Part shown: positions 14,447 to 21,957 of the stretch, piece by piece
Position numbering within the stretch: position 1 is the stretch's first letter
Layout of the letters: each line of letters begins with the position of its first letter
Assembly: GCA_021796435.1 (NCBI GenBank)
Contig: JAJYXM010000016.1
Span: 1,305,580 to 1,369,579, forward strand
Length of the DNA: 64,000 nt
Source: a bacterium
GTDB taxonomy: Bacteria; Patescibacteriota; Patescibacteriia; 2-12-FULL-60-25
Direction: 5' to 3'
The notes under the pieces: model-generated
What the model saw: only the letters and a program-made list of their open reading frames with translations
The model's database searches: none
What the model was told of the DNA's origin: nothing
Made by a program: the position numbers and the translations under genes

Positions 14447-15733
14447 ATGGAAGTCACCCAGCTGAAAAATGAAGAGGAGTTCCGCGAAACGATAGGGAAA
14501 TTCCCTATCACGATAGTGGACTTCTATTCCACGGAGTGCCCGCCGTGCGAGAAACTTGCACCCGTATATTCGCGTCTGGCCGAGGAATACCCGGACGTAA
14601 GATTCACCAAGATCTTCCGGCAAGAGAACCGGCCGTTAGCGGCTTCTTTAGAAGTCAGCGGCTCCCCCACCTTATTGTTCTTCTGCCACGGCAAAGTCCA
14701 GGACAAGAGGCTGACGGGAGAAATCGACGAACGTGAATTAAGAGCGACGATCGATGGCTTGATAGCAAAGGAAGATGAGACGTACCGCAAAGTAGAACGC
14801 ATGGAGTCCAACGAGGAACGCGACCTGGTTATCATCGGCTCCGGACCGGCGGGACTAACCGCGGCGGTCTACGCGGCGCGTTATGGGATCGATCAGGTAC
14901 TCATAGGTCAGCTGCCAGGCGGTCTGATGACTTCGTCGCACAAGATCTGCAACTATCCGTCCGAGACGGAGATCGCAGGCATGGAGCTCACACAGAAAAT
15001 GGCCGACCATGTCACGGCGCTCGAAGTCCCCCAGCTGTTCGAGACAGTCACCTCAATCAAAAAGGACGGTGAGCGCTTCGTAGTCTCGATGACCGGCGGC
15101 AAAACGATCGGCGCCAAGGCTGTACTGCTCGCTACGGGAACGAAACATAAACACCTCGGTTTGCCGGATGAGGGAAGGCTGACCGGAAAAGGCGTCTCGT
15201 ACTGCGCGACGTGCGATGCGATGTTCTATAGAGGCAAGGTCGTCGCCGTCGCGGGAGGCAGTGATGCGGCGAATACGGCGTCACTCTATCTCGCCGAGAT
15301 AGCAGAGAAGGTCTATCAGATATATCGCGGTACGGAGCTGCGTGGAGAGACCGCTTGGATAGAGCAGATAAAGAAGAATCCAAAGATAGAGGTGCTCTTC
15401 GAGAGCAGCATCACTAAGCTCCTGGGTGAAAATCGTCTGGAGGGCGTCCAGTTGGACAAACCCTTTGCCGGAAGTGAGGTGCTCAAGCTGGACGGCCTCT
15501 TCGTGGAGATCGGTTCTGATCCGGATATGACGCTAATAGCTCAAATGGGTTTAAGAACCGACGAAAAGGGATATGTCGAAACAGCGCCGGACCAGACGAC
15601 GAGCATCCCTGGGGCGTGGGCCGCCGGGGACATCACGACGAATTCCGACAACTTCAGGCAGATAATCACGGCCTGCAGCGAGGGTGCCATCGCCGCACAG
15701 AGCGTCTTCAAATATCTCCAAAAGACCAAATAA
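14447..15733 (+). CDS. Thioredoxin-thioredoxin reductase-like fusion protein
   Basis: A 428-residue fusion. An N-terminal thioredoxin domain has active site CPPC (Cys31, Cys34) and is joined to a flavoprotein with GSGPAG (about residue 131) and redox-active CATC (Cys253, Cys256). Known thioredoxin-reductase fusions usually carry thioredoxin at the C-terminus; here the order is reversed. The pyridine-nucleotide site is unusual: the GGGxS motif reads AGGSDAA and the NADPH-specific HRRxxxR is replaced by YRGTELR. NADPH may therefore not be the donor. It lies 4 nt after arsR and before a DUF302-glutaredoxin gene. Confidence 0.88.
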   Translation: MEVTQLKNEEEFRETIGKFPITIVDFYSTECPPCEKLAPVYSRLAEEYPDVRFTKIFRQENRPLAASLEVSGSPTLLFFCHGKVQDKRLTGEIDERELRATIDGLIAKEDETYRKVERMESNEERDLVIIGSGPAGLTAAVYAARYGIDQVLIGQLPGGLMTSSHKICNYPSETEIAGMELTQKMADHVTALEVPQLFETVTSIKKDGERFVVSMTGGKTIGAKAVLLATGTKHKHLGLPDEGRLTGKGVSYCATCDAMFYRGKVVAVAGGSDAANTASLYLAEIAEKVYQIYRGTELRGETAWIEQIKKNPKIEVLFESSITKLLGENRLEGVQLDKPFAGSEVLKLDGLFVEIGSDPDMTLIAQMGLRTDEKGYVETAPDQTTSIPGAWAAGDITTNSDNFRQIITACSEGAIAAQSVFKYLQKTK

Positions 15734-15760
15734 TCATCGACTCAAATAAACCAAAAAAAT

Positions 15761-16390
15761 ATGAATTTAGCATATTTCAGGAAAAGCAATCGCGATTTCG
15801 CAACTACGAAGGACGAATTGATCAAGCGCGCCGAAGCGGAGGGCTGGAAAAATTTGGGCAGCACGGACTTCCCTGACGGTGCGGGCACGATGGTGCTCGT
15901 ATGTCGCCCGGATTGGATAAAGGAACTGCTCGAGACTGACCGTAACCTTATCGGTTTTTTGCCGTGCGGCATCTCGATCCTGCGCAAAGGCGAAGACGTC
16001 TTCATCGGGACAGGACAGACGGGGATACTCAAAGCCATGCTGCAGGATCCTAACTTGGCTTGGCTCGCCGCCGAGGCCGATCAGAAGATAAAAGATCTCA
16101 TCCATGGCGCTGCAGATGTCGGACAGCTCAAACCCAACGGCGTGAAGCTCTACTCTTCGACGACTTGTCCATATTGCTCGATGGAAAAGAAATGGTTAGA
16201 CGACAATAAGGTGGAGTATGAACTGGCGATGGTCGACCTCAACCAGCAAGCTGCCGAGGACATGGTGAAAAAAACCGGACAGATGGGCGTACCCGTGACG
16301 GAGATCAGGTATGAAGATGACGAACCGGAGTATATACTGGGATTTGACCGTGACCGCCTAGGGCAAATCCTGGGGGTCGATAAAAAATAA
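15761..16390 (+). CDS. DUF302-glutaredoxin fusion protein
   Basis: A 209-residue protein. Residues 1-115 resemble DUF302 (FLPCGISILRK, VFIGTGQTGILKAML, ending with a VDxxI-like helix). Residues 127-205 form a glutaredoxin domain with CPYC (Cys136, Cys139) and cis-proline MGVPVTE. The expected role is thiol-disulfide exchange or glutathione-independent reduction in the cytoplasm, probably reduced by the adjacent thioredoxin system. It is the third gene of the ArsR operon and starts 27 nt after the fusion reductase. DUF302 itself has no settled function. Confidence 0.8.
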   Translation: MNLAYFRKSNRDFATTKDELIKRAEAEGWKNLGSTDFPDGAGTMVLVCRPDWIKELLETDRNLIGFLPCGISILRKGEDVFIGTGQTGILKAMLQDPNLAWLAAEADQKIKDLIHGAADVGQLKPNGVKLYSSTTCPYCSMEKKWLDDNKVEYELAMVDLNQQAAEDMVKKTGQMGVPVTEIRYEDDEPEYILGFDRDRLGQILGVDKK

Positions 16391-16400
16391 CCTTGATCAT

Positions 16401-16610
16401 ATGAACTGCCCAACCCCCAACGAAGGTACCGTCGATCGAGTCGTGCGCGTAGTGCTCGCCGTACTATCATTACTTGCCGGAATATACTGGCTCTCGGGCT
16501 GGGCGCAGCTGGTCGCCTACGTCTTAGCCATCATCCTGGCTTTCACGGCGGCGACGGGCTTTTGCGCGCTATACAAGCTGTTCAAGTGGGATACACGAAA
16601 GAAAAAGTGA
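16401..16610 (+). CDS. DUF2892-like small membrane protein
   Basis: A 69-residue protein beginning MNCPTPNEGTVDRVVRVVLA, the typical opening of DUF2892/YgaP-type inner-membrane proteins, followed by two transmembrane segments (about 17-33 and 35-53) and a basic tail. A cysteine lies in the second helix region (TGFCALYKLF). It is the last gene of the ArsR redox operon, 10 nt after the glutaredoxin gene and directly before a strong terminator. In other bacteria this domain accompanies rhodanese or thiol-redox genes. Confidence 0.78.
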   Translation: MNCPTPNEGTVDRVVRVVLAVLSLLAGIYWLSGWAQLVAYVLAIILAFTAATGFCALYKLFKWDTRKKK

Positions 16611-16612
16611 AC

Positions 16613-16636
16613 AAACCCGGCCATTCGGCCGGGTTT
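16613..16636 (+). terminator. Terminator of the ArsR redox operon
   Basis: Perfect 10-bp stem AAACCCGGCC/GGCCGGGTTT with loop ATTC, directly after the last stop codon. Confidence 0.85.
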
Positions 16637-16649
16637 CGGTATTCAGCAG

Positions 16650-16678
16650 TTGACGCGACCTTCGGCATCGATTAACCT
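16650..16678 (+). promoter_or_regulatory. Promoter of the 16714 gene
   Basis: TTGACG, 17 bp, TAACCT, starting 13 bp after the preceding terminator stem. Confidence 0.6.
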
Positions 16679-16713
16679 CCCCGCAACGTTCATTCAACCG
16701 ATGAGGTGAGGCT

Positions 16714-17568
16714 ATGCCGCTAATGCTCCCGATTGCACCCCGTCTCGCGCCGCTGACCAAGTCGACTTTCGCCGGATTGCTTGCCGCAAGCGAGCACCCG
16801 AACGAGGTACATGCGGTGTTCGGCCGCTGCACTATGCCGCCTAGCGGCGACGGCGAACCATTCCCAAGTAACGCAGGTTACGTCATCTACGTGGTGGATC
16901 CCGACACTACTCAGAACTACGGGGAAAGCTTCTGCAGATACTACTACAACCGCGAGTTGGAGCGGTGGTTCGAGAAGCACATCCCGGCCAGGGAGCTCGG
17001 TACGCAACTCGTGCTGAGGGGTGACGACAACTGCATCGGCGTATATGTGGCCAAATCCCTGATACGCAACTCAGAGGAGCGGTCAGTCTGCCTGGCCTAT
17101 GCTGACGACGGGCTCCCCGAGATTCACCCAAACGGACTGCCGTTCGATGAGGATTTCATCCGACGCGCGATACCTGCGCTCTACAGGCAGCAAGAAGACG
17201 AGTTCACCGACTTTGACGGTGAGTGGAAGATGAATTACGGCTCATCGCCGGCTGAAGGCGTCTTCGTACTACACGGTGACAAGCGCCTACTCGCCGTGAT
17301 CGATCGAGTCCGCTACCCGATCGATATCAAGGGCGCCAATATCCTGGAGGACGCCCAGGCCGCGCTGGTGGAGATCACGCCGGAAGGCGACGACAAGGAG
17401 CGCGGCTTCAAGCTCCAATGTATCCGGGTATGCCTCGGGGACTATCAAGATCATCTCCGCCTGGAGCTCAGCGAGAAGCGCGGCGTTCAGCTGCCGGTGA
17501 CGATCGAGCGGCGTCCCTTCTTCTGGCAGCGGTACCTTGAAGGCATCAAGGGACCGAGAGAACGCTGA
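16714..17568 (+). CDS. Hypothetical 284-residue protein
   Basis: ATG at 16714 preceded by GAGGTGAGG. A soluble mixed alpha/beta protein with no signal peptide. Visible stretches are GYVIYVVDPDTTQNYGES, the repeated beta pattern GVYVAKSLI and EGVFVLHGDKRLLAVIDRVR, and a C-terminal charged region. No family is recognised. It stands alone with its own sigma-70-like promoter, Shine-Dalgarno sequence and terminator, the typical style of the unknown genes in this window. High Arg/Glu/Asp content suggests a cytosolic protein. Confidence 0.7.
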   Translation: MPLMLPIAPRLAPLTKSTFAGLLAASEHPNEVHAVFGRCTMPPSGDGEPFPSNAGYVIYVVDPDTTQNYGESFCRYYYNRELERWFEKHIPARELGTQLVLRGDDNCIGVYVAKSLIRNSEERSVCLAYADDGLPEIHPNGLPFDEDFIRRAIPALYRQQEDEFTDFDGEWKMNYGSSPAEGVFVLHGDKRLLAVIDRVRYPIDIKGANILEDAQAALVEITPEGDDKERGFKLQCIRVCLGDYQDHLRLELSEKRGVQLPVTIERRPFFWQRYLEGIKGPRER

Positions 17569-17578
17569 AACCACCCTA

Positions 17579-17631
17579 CGCCCCGACAGCCCACGCAACA
17601 CGTGACGCCATCGGGGCGATTTCCTTTTTTA
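17579..17631 (+). terminator. Terminator after the 16714 gene
   Basis: Stem CGCCCCGA (17579-17586) with TCGGGGCG (17611-17618), a 24-nt loop, then a T-rich run TTTCCTTTTTT. Confidence 0.7.
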
Positions 17632-17662
17632 TGCCTAGTTTGTGCTAAGGCGTGAGATGCGT

Positions 17663-17668
17663 TATGTT
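17663..17668 (+). promoter_or_regulatory. Candidate leaderless -10 of engB
   Basis: TATGTT ending 5 nt before the ATG at 17674; a weak TTGTGC lies 17 bp upstream. Confidence 0.4.
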
Positions 17669-17673
17669 GACGG

Positions 17674-18273
17674 ATGAAACATAGACACATGAACGCCACT
17701 TTTCTGAAAAGCATCACCAAGATAGAGGACTTGCCAAAAAGCGATAGACCGCAGATAGCCCTAGTCGGTCGGTCGAATGTCGGCAAGTCATCGCTCATCA
17801 ACCACTTGGTAAACCAAAAAGCCTTGGCGCATGTCGGGGCCACACCGGGACGGACAAGGACCATCAATATCTTCGACGTGGACAAACGGTTCTTCCTGGT
17901 CGATCTGCCGGGTTATGGCTATGCCAAAGCCTCCAAAGAAAAGCGCATAGCTTTCGAGGATCTGCTGAACGATTATATGACCCGAGCCGAACACCTGAAG
18001 TTCGTCTTGGTGGTCGTGGACGCTCGCCTTGGCCTGGGGGATATCGACCGTGAGATGTTAGGCTTCCTCGAGACGACTTCAATCCCGTTCGCCGTCATAG
18101 CGAACAAAGTAGATAAACTCAAGAAATCAGAGATCTTGGCTTTGCGACGCGCGGTAGAGAAAGATAAACAAGGAACAAAGTTCATCCTGCATTCGAACGT
18201 CACGGATAGCGGACAGGGCGAAATCAGAGAGACAATAGAACAGGCGCTCAAAGCCGCATCAAAAAGCGGATAA
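17674..18273 (+). CDS. engB: Ribosome biogenesis GTPase EngB/YsxC
   Basis: A 199-residue TRAFAC GTPase with G1 GRSNVGKSS, G2 Thr in TPGRTRT, G3 DLPGYGYAK, G4 NKVDK and a G5-like HSNV. The length is right for EngB, which helps assemble the 50S subunit. The start at 17674 is 5 nt after a TATGTT box; an internal ATG at 17689 is possible. The gene has no Shine-Dalgarno sequence and stands between two unknown genes with strong ribosome-binding sites. Confidence 0.94.
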   Translation: MKHRHMNATFLKSITKIEDLPKSDRPQIALVGRSNVGKSSLINHLVNQKALAHVGATPGRTRTINIFDVDKRFFLVDLPGYGYAKASKEKRIAFEDLLNDYMTRAEHLKFVLVVVDARLGLGDIDREMLGFLETTSIPFAVIANKVDKLKKSEILALRRAVEKDKQGTKFILHSNVTDSGQGEIRETIEQALKAASKSG

Positions 18274-18290
18274 ACTTAACATATCTCGCC

Positions 18291-18319
18291 TTGACGGGTT
18301 GGATTAAGAGTTGTACATA
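18291..18319 (+). promoter_or_regulatory. Promoter of the ribbon-helix-helix gene
   Basis: TTGACG, 17 bp, TACATA, 18 nt after the engB stop. Confidence 0.45.
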
Positions 18320-18353
18320 AGCATAAGTTCGTTTGCTCAGACAGGAGGAGAAG

Positions 18354-18548
18354 ATGAGGGATCAGGCCACGCAGAAACCGACTCACTACAAGGTCATCTG
18401 CATCTCCATATATCTCAGGGACCTCGACGAGCTGGACCGCAAGGTCGCAGAACTCAAGGAGCTGGGATTCACCAGAGCCAACCGTAGCGCGCTCATACGC
18501 CACGCCTTGGACAAGGTGGACCTCGACAGCTTCCCGCGACAAGTCTGA
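18354..18548 (+). CDS. Ribbon-helix-helix (CopG/Arc-like) protein
   Basis: A 64-residue protein. The start is set at 18354 because AGGAGG lies 7 nt upstream. The pattern [20 protein letters not shown] gives a beta strand with alternating residues and a first helix; [18 protein letters not shown] is the second helix with the typical SR/NRS-A-LIR turn. This is the RHH fold, which binds DNA as a dimer. It is not paired with a visible toxin and is monocistronic, so it may be a stand-alone repressor, possibly autoregulating. Confidence 0.78.
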   Translation: MRDQATQKPTHYKVICISIYLRDLDELDRKVAELKELGFTRANRSALIRHALDKVDLDSFPRQV

Positions 18549-18616
18549 CTACGGCCTGAAGACGCTTGTCGCCAAATGAGGCTCATCTGCTCTACAAAAA
18601 GACCCATCGGTCATCA

Positions 18617-18640
18617 CGCCACATCCATTCGGATGTGGCG
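18617..18640 (+). terminator. Hairpin after the ribbon-helix-helix gene
   Basis: Perfect 10-bp stem CGCCACATCC/GGATGTGGCG with loop ATTC; the T-run is weak (ACTTCGTTAT). Confidence 0.55.
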
Positions 18641-18662
18641 ACTTCGTTATAAAAAAGAGTCG

Positions 18663-18683
18663 CCCGGCGGAGTTGCCGCCGGG
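18663..18683 (-). terminator. Terminator of the 18700-19266 gene
   Basis: Stem CCCGGCGG/CCGCCGGG, followed on the minus strand by CGACTCTTTTTTAT. Confidence 0.75.
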
Positions 18684-18699
18684 AAAAGGAGGGGGGTGG

Positions 18700-19266
18700 C
18701 TAGTAGTCGTCGTTGCGCGGCAGGGTGTAGGCCAGCTTGACGATGTTGAGCACTCCGTAGTTTTCGGCCACGTCCGTGACCAGGTGATGGAGCAGATTGG
18801 CATGGGCATCCTGCGGAAGCTGGCCGTCCTGAAGGTCGAACACGAGCGAGTAGAGCTTAGCCAGACGAATCTCGGGCGGAGCGGACCAACCCAAGGCTCC
18901 ATGACCCAGGCAGCGCACGGAGCGGATCATCTCCTGGATTGGCAGCGGCAGGAAGTCTGGCTTAATGCCGGTCTGCGCTTCGAGCTCGTGGTACAGCAGT
19001 ACCCGGAAGAGCTTTACCCGCAGTTCGCCATCAAGCTCGGGTTCGGAGAGTGCGGCGAGAGCGCACTGCAGCGGGTGGACCGCGAAGGGCGTGACCAAGT
19101 CATGCGAACGGACGCGTTTGCGGTTCGAAGCTGCGTGCTCCTGATGCAGCAACGTGACGTGCATGAGCTCCTTGGCCCAACTCCAGGCCGTATCGGGCAG
19201 ACTCATGTAGTCGAGAGGCGTGAGATGACGAACTTCGGGCGCGTGCGTAGTGGTTGCAGTGTCCAT
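18700..19266 (-). CDS. Hypothetical protein, weak HD-domain resemblance
   Basis: A 188-residue helical protein; GGAGAAGGA precedes the ATG at 19266. The middle section (VTPFAVHPLQCALAAL, then VLLYHELEAQTG) recalls the first part of RelA/SpoT-type HD hydrolases, where HPL and LLHD-xxEDT carry metal ligands. Here His64 is kept but HD is replaced by His93-Glu94, so activity is uncertain and the call is tentative. It is monocistronic, with a GTGACA-17-TATCCT promoter, and divergent from a TrmB-type regulator across a shared palindromic site. Confidence 0.6.
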   Translation of the reverse strand: MDTATTTHAPEVRHLTPLDYMSLPDTAWSWAKELMHVTLLHQEHAASNRKRVRSHDLVTPFAVHPLQCALAALSEPELDGELRVKLFRVLLYHELEAQTGIKPDFLPLPIQEMIRSVRCLGHGALGWSAPPEIRLAKLYSLVFDLQDGQLPQDAHANLLHHLVTDVAENYGVLNIVKLAYTLPRNDDY

Positions 19267-19316
19267 CGATCCTTCTCCCCTATCCTTCTGGTTAAAACGA
19301 AAGGTGCATTGCGAAG

Positions 19317-19345
19317 AGGATAGCGATTATCCGGATGCATGTCAC
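19317..19345 (-). promoter_or_regulatory. Promoter of the 18700-19266 gene
   Basis: GTGACA, 17 bp, TATCCT on the minus strand. Confidence 0.55.
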
Positions 19346-19358
19346 AGGAAATTACAAA

Positions 19359-19379
19359 ATGTGTAATGACATTACACAT
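19359..19379. promoter_or_regulatory. Palindromic operator 1 between divergent genes
   Basis: ATGTGTAAT-gac-ATTACACAT, perfect 9-bp arms, lying between the -35 boxes of the two divergent promoters. Its half site reappears in operator 2. Confidence 0.7.
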
Positions 19380-19394
19380 GGCACCCCTTTTCGA

Positions 19395-19424
19395 TTGACA
19401 ATTGTTGGCTTTAAGCTTTATCCT
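19395..19424 (+). promoter_or_regulatory. Promoter of the TrmB-type regulator
   Basis: TTGACA, 18 bp, TATCCT. The expected start falls inside operator 2. Confidence 0.6.
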
Positions 19425-19426
19425 CG

Positions 19427-19449
19427 ATGTGTAATAATCAACTACACAT
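19427..19449 (+). promoter_or_regulatory. Palindromic operator 2 abutting the start codon
   Basis: ATGTGTA-N9-TACACAT ending at the base before the ATG at 19450 and covering the expected transcription start, with the same half site as operator 1. This layout fits autorepression. Confidence 0.65.
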
Positions 19450-20178
19450 ATGCCAAAGACAAGCATCCTGCGCACTCTAGGCCTCTCGCCTGAGGAAAGC
19501 GCAATCTACCTGACTCTGCTGGAGCACGGCGCAGCGAACGTCTCGGACATCTCACGCCGCTCGAAAGTCCACCGACCGGGAGTGTACCAAGTGCTGCCGG
19601 GGATGATGGAAAAAGGCCTCGTCTCGCTGGTGCCGCACGGCAAACAAAAATGGTTCGCAGCAGAACCTCCGGAGAAACTGCAGATACTGCTGGACGCAGC
19701 GCGCGCGGACTTCGAGAAAGCGCTGCCAGACCTTGAGCGCGCCTATGCAGTGAATTCCAAAAAGCCGACCGTAAAATCATTCGATGGGATACAAGGCATA
19801 CGGTTCGTTTACGACGACCTTCTGCGGACCCTGAAACGAGGCGACACCTTCTACCGCTACAGCGCGCAGCACGAATTCGCAGCAGGCGAACGCTACTTGC
19901 CGCCGCAGTATCGCGAGAGGCGCGACGCCAAAGGGCTGCAACGCTTCGTCATCACGAGTTCCGCGGTCATGAAAAAGAAGAAGCCGCGTTTGGAACGCGC
20001 CATCAAAGTCGTACCGCCGCGCTACGGGCTGTTCGACTACGGGATCACGCAGCTGGTGTATGGCGACAAGATAGCCTTCATCGACTACAACACGGATACG
20101 GCGACCATCATAGAAAACCCGGTGATAGCCAAGTTCCAAGCCACTTTATTCAAGATACTGTTCGACCAGCTGACATGA
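19450..20178 (+). CDS. TrmB-family transcriptional regulator
   Basis: A 242-residue protein with an N-terminal winged helix (LGLSPEESAIYLTLLEHGAA, VSDISRRSKVHRPGVYQVL, wing MEKGLVSLVPHGK) of the TrmB type. Its C-terminal half resembles the effector region of CPR TrmB-like regulators (SFDGIQGIRFVYDDLL, VVPPRYGLFDYGI, GDKIAFIDYNT). A second family member starts at 63343. The upstream region holds two related palindromes. The effector is unknown; archaeal members sense sugars. Confidence 0.85.
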   Translation: MPKTSILRTLGLSPEESAIYLTLLEHGAANVSDISRRSKVHRPGVYQVLPGMMEKGLVSLVPHGKQKWFAAEPPEKLQILLDAARADFEKALPDLERAYAVNSKKPTVKSFDGIQGIRFVYDDLLRTLKRGDTFYRYSAQHEFAAGERYLPPQYRERRDAKGLQRFVITSSAVMKKKKPRLERAIKVVPPRYGLFDYGITQLVYGDKIAFIDYNTDTATIIENPVIAKFQATLFKILFDQLT

Positions 20179-20335
20179 AGAGGACGAGTTGTTACTTTCA
20201 TGACTGAAAGTAACCAAAGGTCCTGGGGGTCCATGATGCGCTCTGATATATCGTCTTTAATTTCTTCTGCGACCACGCTTAGCATGTACCCCCAGACCCC
20301 CATGTCATTTTAAACCGAACTGAGAAAAATACGAT
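20179..20335. repeat. Palindromic intergenic repeat
   Basis: GTTACTTTC/GAAAGTAAC hairpin at 20191-20214, followed by an outer inverted pair around CTGGGGGTCCATG (about 20222) and CATGTACCCCCAG (about 20283). No coding frame is supported here. Confidence 0.55.
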
Positions 20336-20926
20336 ATGAAAACATCAAAAAATCATCTCATCCTAGCATCCGGTTCACCGCGCAGGCGTGAGCTGCTGGA
20401 AAGATTGAAGATTAAGATCGAAATCTTCCCGGCGGACGTCGATGAGACACCGTTGAAGAGTGAAGACGCTAAAGCTATGGTGTTGCGTCTGGTAAAAGAC
20501 AAGGCAGCGGTCGTAGCGAAGCGATTCCCCGGAAGATGGGTCTTGGCTTCGGACACGACCGTGGCGCAGGACGGCAAACCTATCGGTAAGCCGACAAGTA
20601 TCACGGATGCGAAACGTACCTTGAAGAAGCTGCAAGGCAAAAGACATCAGGTGTATACGGCCATCTGCCTGCAACGAGACGATTAAAGGTTCGCTTTGGC
20701 CGATACGACCGAGGTCTTGTTCCGCAGGATGACGAAAAAAGAGATCGACTGGTATGCCAAAACCGGCGAACCGATGGACAAGGCAGGATCATACGCCATC
20801 CAAGGGATCGGCGGACTATTCATCAAAAGGATCCAGGGCAGTTACTCTAACGTGATGGGTTTGCCCGTGGAAAAGACGGTCGAACTGCTGAAGAAAACCG
20901 GATTGTTGGATAAGCTGCTCGCGTAA
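20336..20926 (+). pseudogene. maf: maf-like nucleotide pyrophosphatase, in-frame stop
   Basis: The first half reads LILASGSPRRRELLERL, VDETP and LASDTTVAQDGKPIGKP, the Maf/ham1-like signature including the catalytic Asp. An in-frame TAA at 20684-20686 follows LQRDD. The same frame then continues without a shift as TTEVLFRRMTKKEIDWY, GSYAIQGIGGLF and GSYSNVMGLPV, the standard Maf C-terminal half. An intact gene would encode about 196 residues, the normal length. The stop may be a real recent nonsense mutation or a base-call error. Maf hydrolyses non-canonical nucleoside triphosphates and can inhibit septation. Confidence 0.85.
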
Positions 20927-20939
20927 TTCGAAACGATCC

Positions 20940-20969
20940 ATAACCCCCTCTTACCCAAGAGGGGGTTAT
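20940..20969. terminator. Hairpin/repeat related to the elp3 insert
   Basis: Perfect 13-bp stem ATAACCCCCTCTT/AAGAGGGGGTTAT with loop ACCC, between maf and the next gene. It may act as a terminator and shares its core with the repeat inside elp3. Confidence 0.7.
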
Positions 20970-20985
20970 ATCGTAAACTATCGGC

Positions 20986-21888
20986 ATGCCGGAGTTCATC
21001 CAGCTCCAATTCGATAAGCTTACCCTGATAACGGCGGCTGTTTATGCAGCCTTTCTTGTGTTGTCCTTGCGGCTGACTTTTCCCATGTATATCGCGTTCC
21101 GTAAACGCAAAAGCGGCTTCGGGACGATCTTCAACAGCGTGACGGAAAAACCGGAAGCCTTGGCGACGATCAGCCTGAAAAACGTGCACGGACTGGTGGT
21201 ACGCACGACAGTCTCGGATGCCGAGGGTCGTTATCGCCTGATCGCGCCTAGGGGCGAATATACGATCGAGGTCTCGAAACAGGGGTTCGTCTTCCCGTCA
21301 CGGTATGTGACGAAAGAAAAGAATCCTTCGGTCTACGACAACATCCTTTCGGCCAAACGCATCAACGTTAAGGATTTCGGCGCGATGACCAAGAATATAC
21401 CGATCGATCCAGGCATCGAACGAGGCTTGGGATTCTTCAGTCTGCGCTTCCACCTGAACAAGAACGAGATGAACATCCTGCTGCTCCTCAGTCTGGCTGT
21501 CTCGGTGACGATCCTATACATACTCTGGCAGTCCATCCTGATCTGGATGGTATTCGTCGCTTACGCCGCGATCCTGGCAGGGAGATTCGTCAATTTCAAA
21601 CCGCCACAACCGCCTTTCGGTACGATCCGCGACGAAAGCAACAAACGCCCGATCGAGAAAGTCGTGGTCAGGATATTCGAGACACGTTTCAATAAACTAT
21701 TGGAGACGCAGATCACTTCGGCCAAAGGACGCTACGCCTTCATCGTACAGCGCGGTTCGTATCGCATCATGTTCAAACAGGACGGCTACAAGACGGTCAT
21801 CATGAATTATCCGGCGATAAAGGAAGACGGTACGCTGATAGCGCACGACGTGAAGATGAAAAAAGCGGAAAAACGGACCGCAGAATAA
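20986..21888 (+). CDS. Membrane protein with two carboxypeptidase-regulatory-like domains
   Basis: A 300-residue protein. Hydrophobic segments lie at about 13-33, 158-178 and 180-198. Two similar beta-sandwich repeats flank them: GTIFNSVTEKP..ATISL..VSDAEGRYRLIAPRGEYTIEVSKQGF, and GTIRDESNKRPIEKVVVRIFE..SAKGRYAFIVQRGSYRIMFKQDGY. The GRY..L/F..RG.Y.I pattern marks carboxypeptidase regulatory-like (CarboxypepD_reg) domains. CPR genomes often carry such proteins with surface or pilus genes. The start at 20986 follows the repeat hairpin. The exact role is unknown. Confidence 0.75.
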   Translation: MPEFIQLQFDKLTLITAAVYAAFLVLSLRLTFPMYIAFRKRKSGFGTIFNSVTEKPEALATISLKNVHGLVVRTTVSDAEGRYRLIAPRGEYTIEVSKQGFVFPSRYVTKEKNPSVYDNILSAKRINVKDFGAMTKNIPIDPGIERGLGFFSLRFHLNKNEMNILLLLSLAVSVTILYILWQSILIWMVFVAYAAILAGRFVNFKPPQPPFGTIRDESNKRPIEKVVVRIFETRFNKLLETQITSAKGRYAFIVQRGSYRIMFKQDGYKTVIMNYPAIKEDGTLIAHDVKMKKAEKRTAE

Positions 21889-21905
21889 AAAACCGCAATA
21901 AAGGG

Positions 21906-21940
21906 AAACCCGGCTGCACCAAGGATGATGAGCCGGGTCT
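21906..21940. terminator. Hairpin terminator between convergent genes
   Basis: Stem AAACCCGGCT with AGCCGGGTCT and a 15-nt loop. A near copy with the same stem lies at 28646-28684. Confidence 0.7.
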
Positions 21941-21957
21941 TGTGTTGAGGGAGGGAG

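Noticed and set aside
20684-20686. Alternative genetic code or recoded stop in maf
   Set aside because: The codon is TAA, not UGA, and other genes in the window use TAA, TAG and TGA as normal ends.
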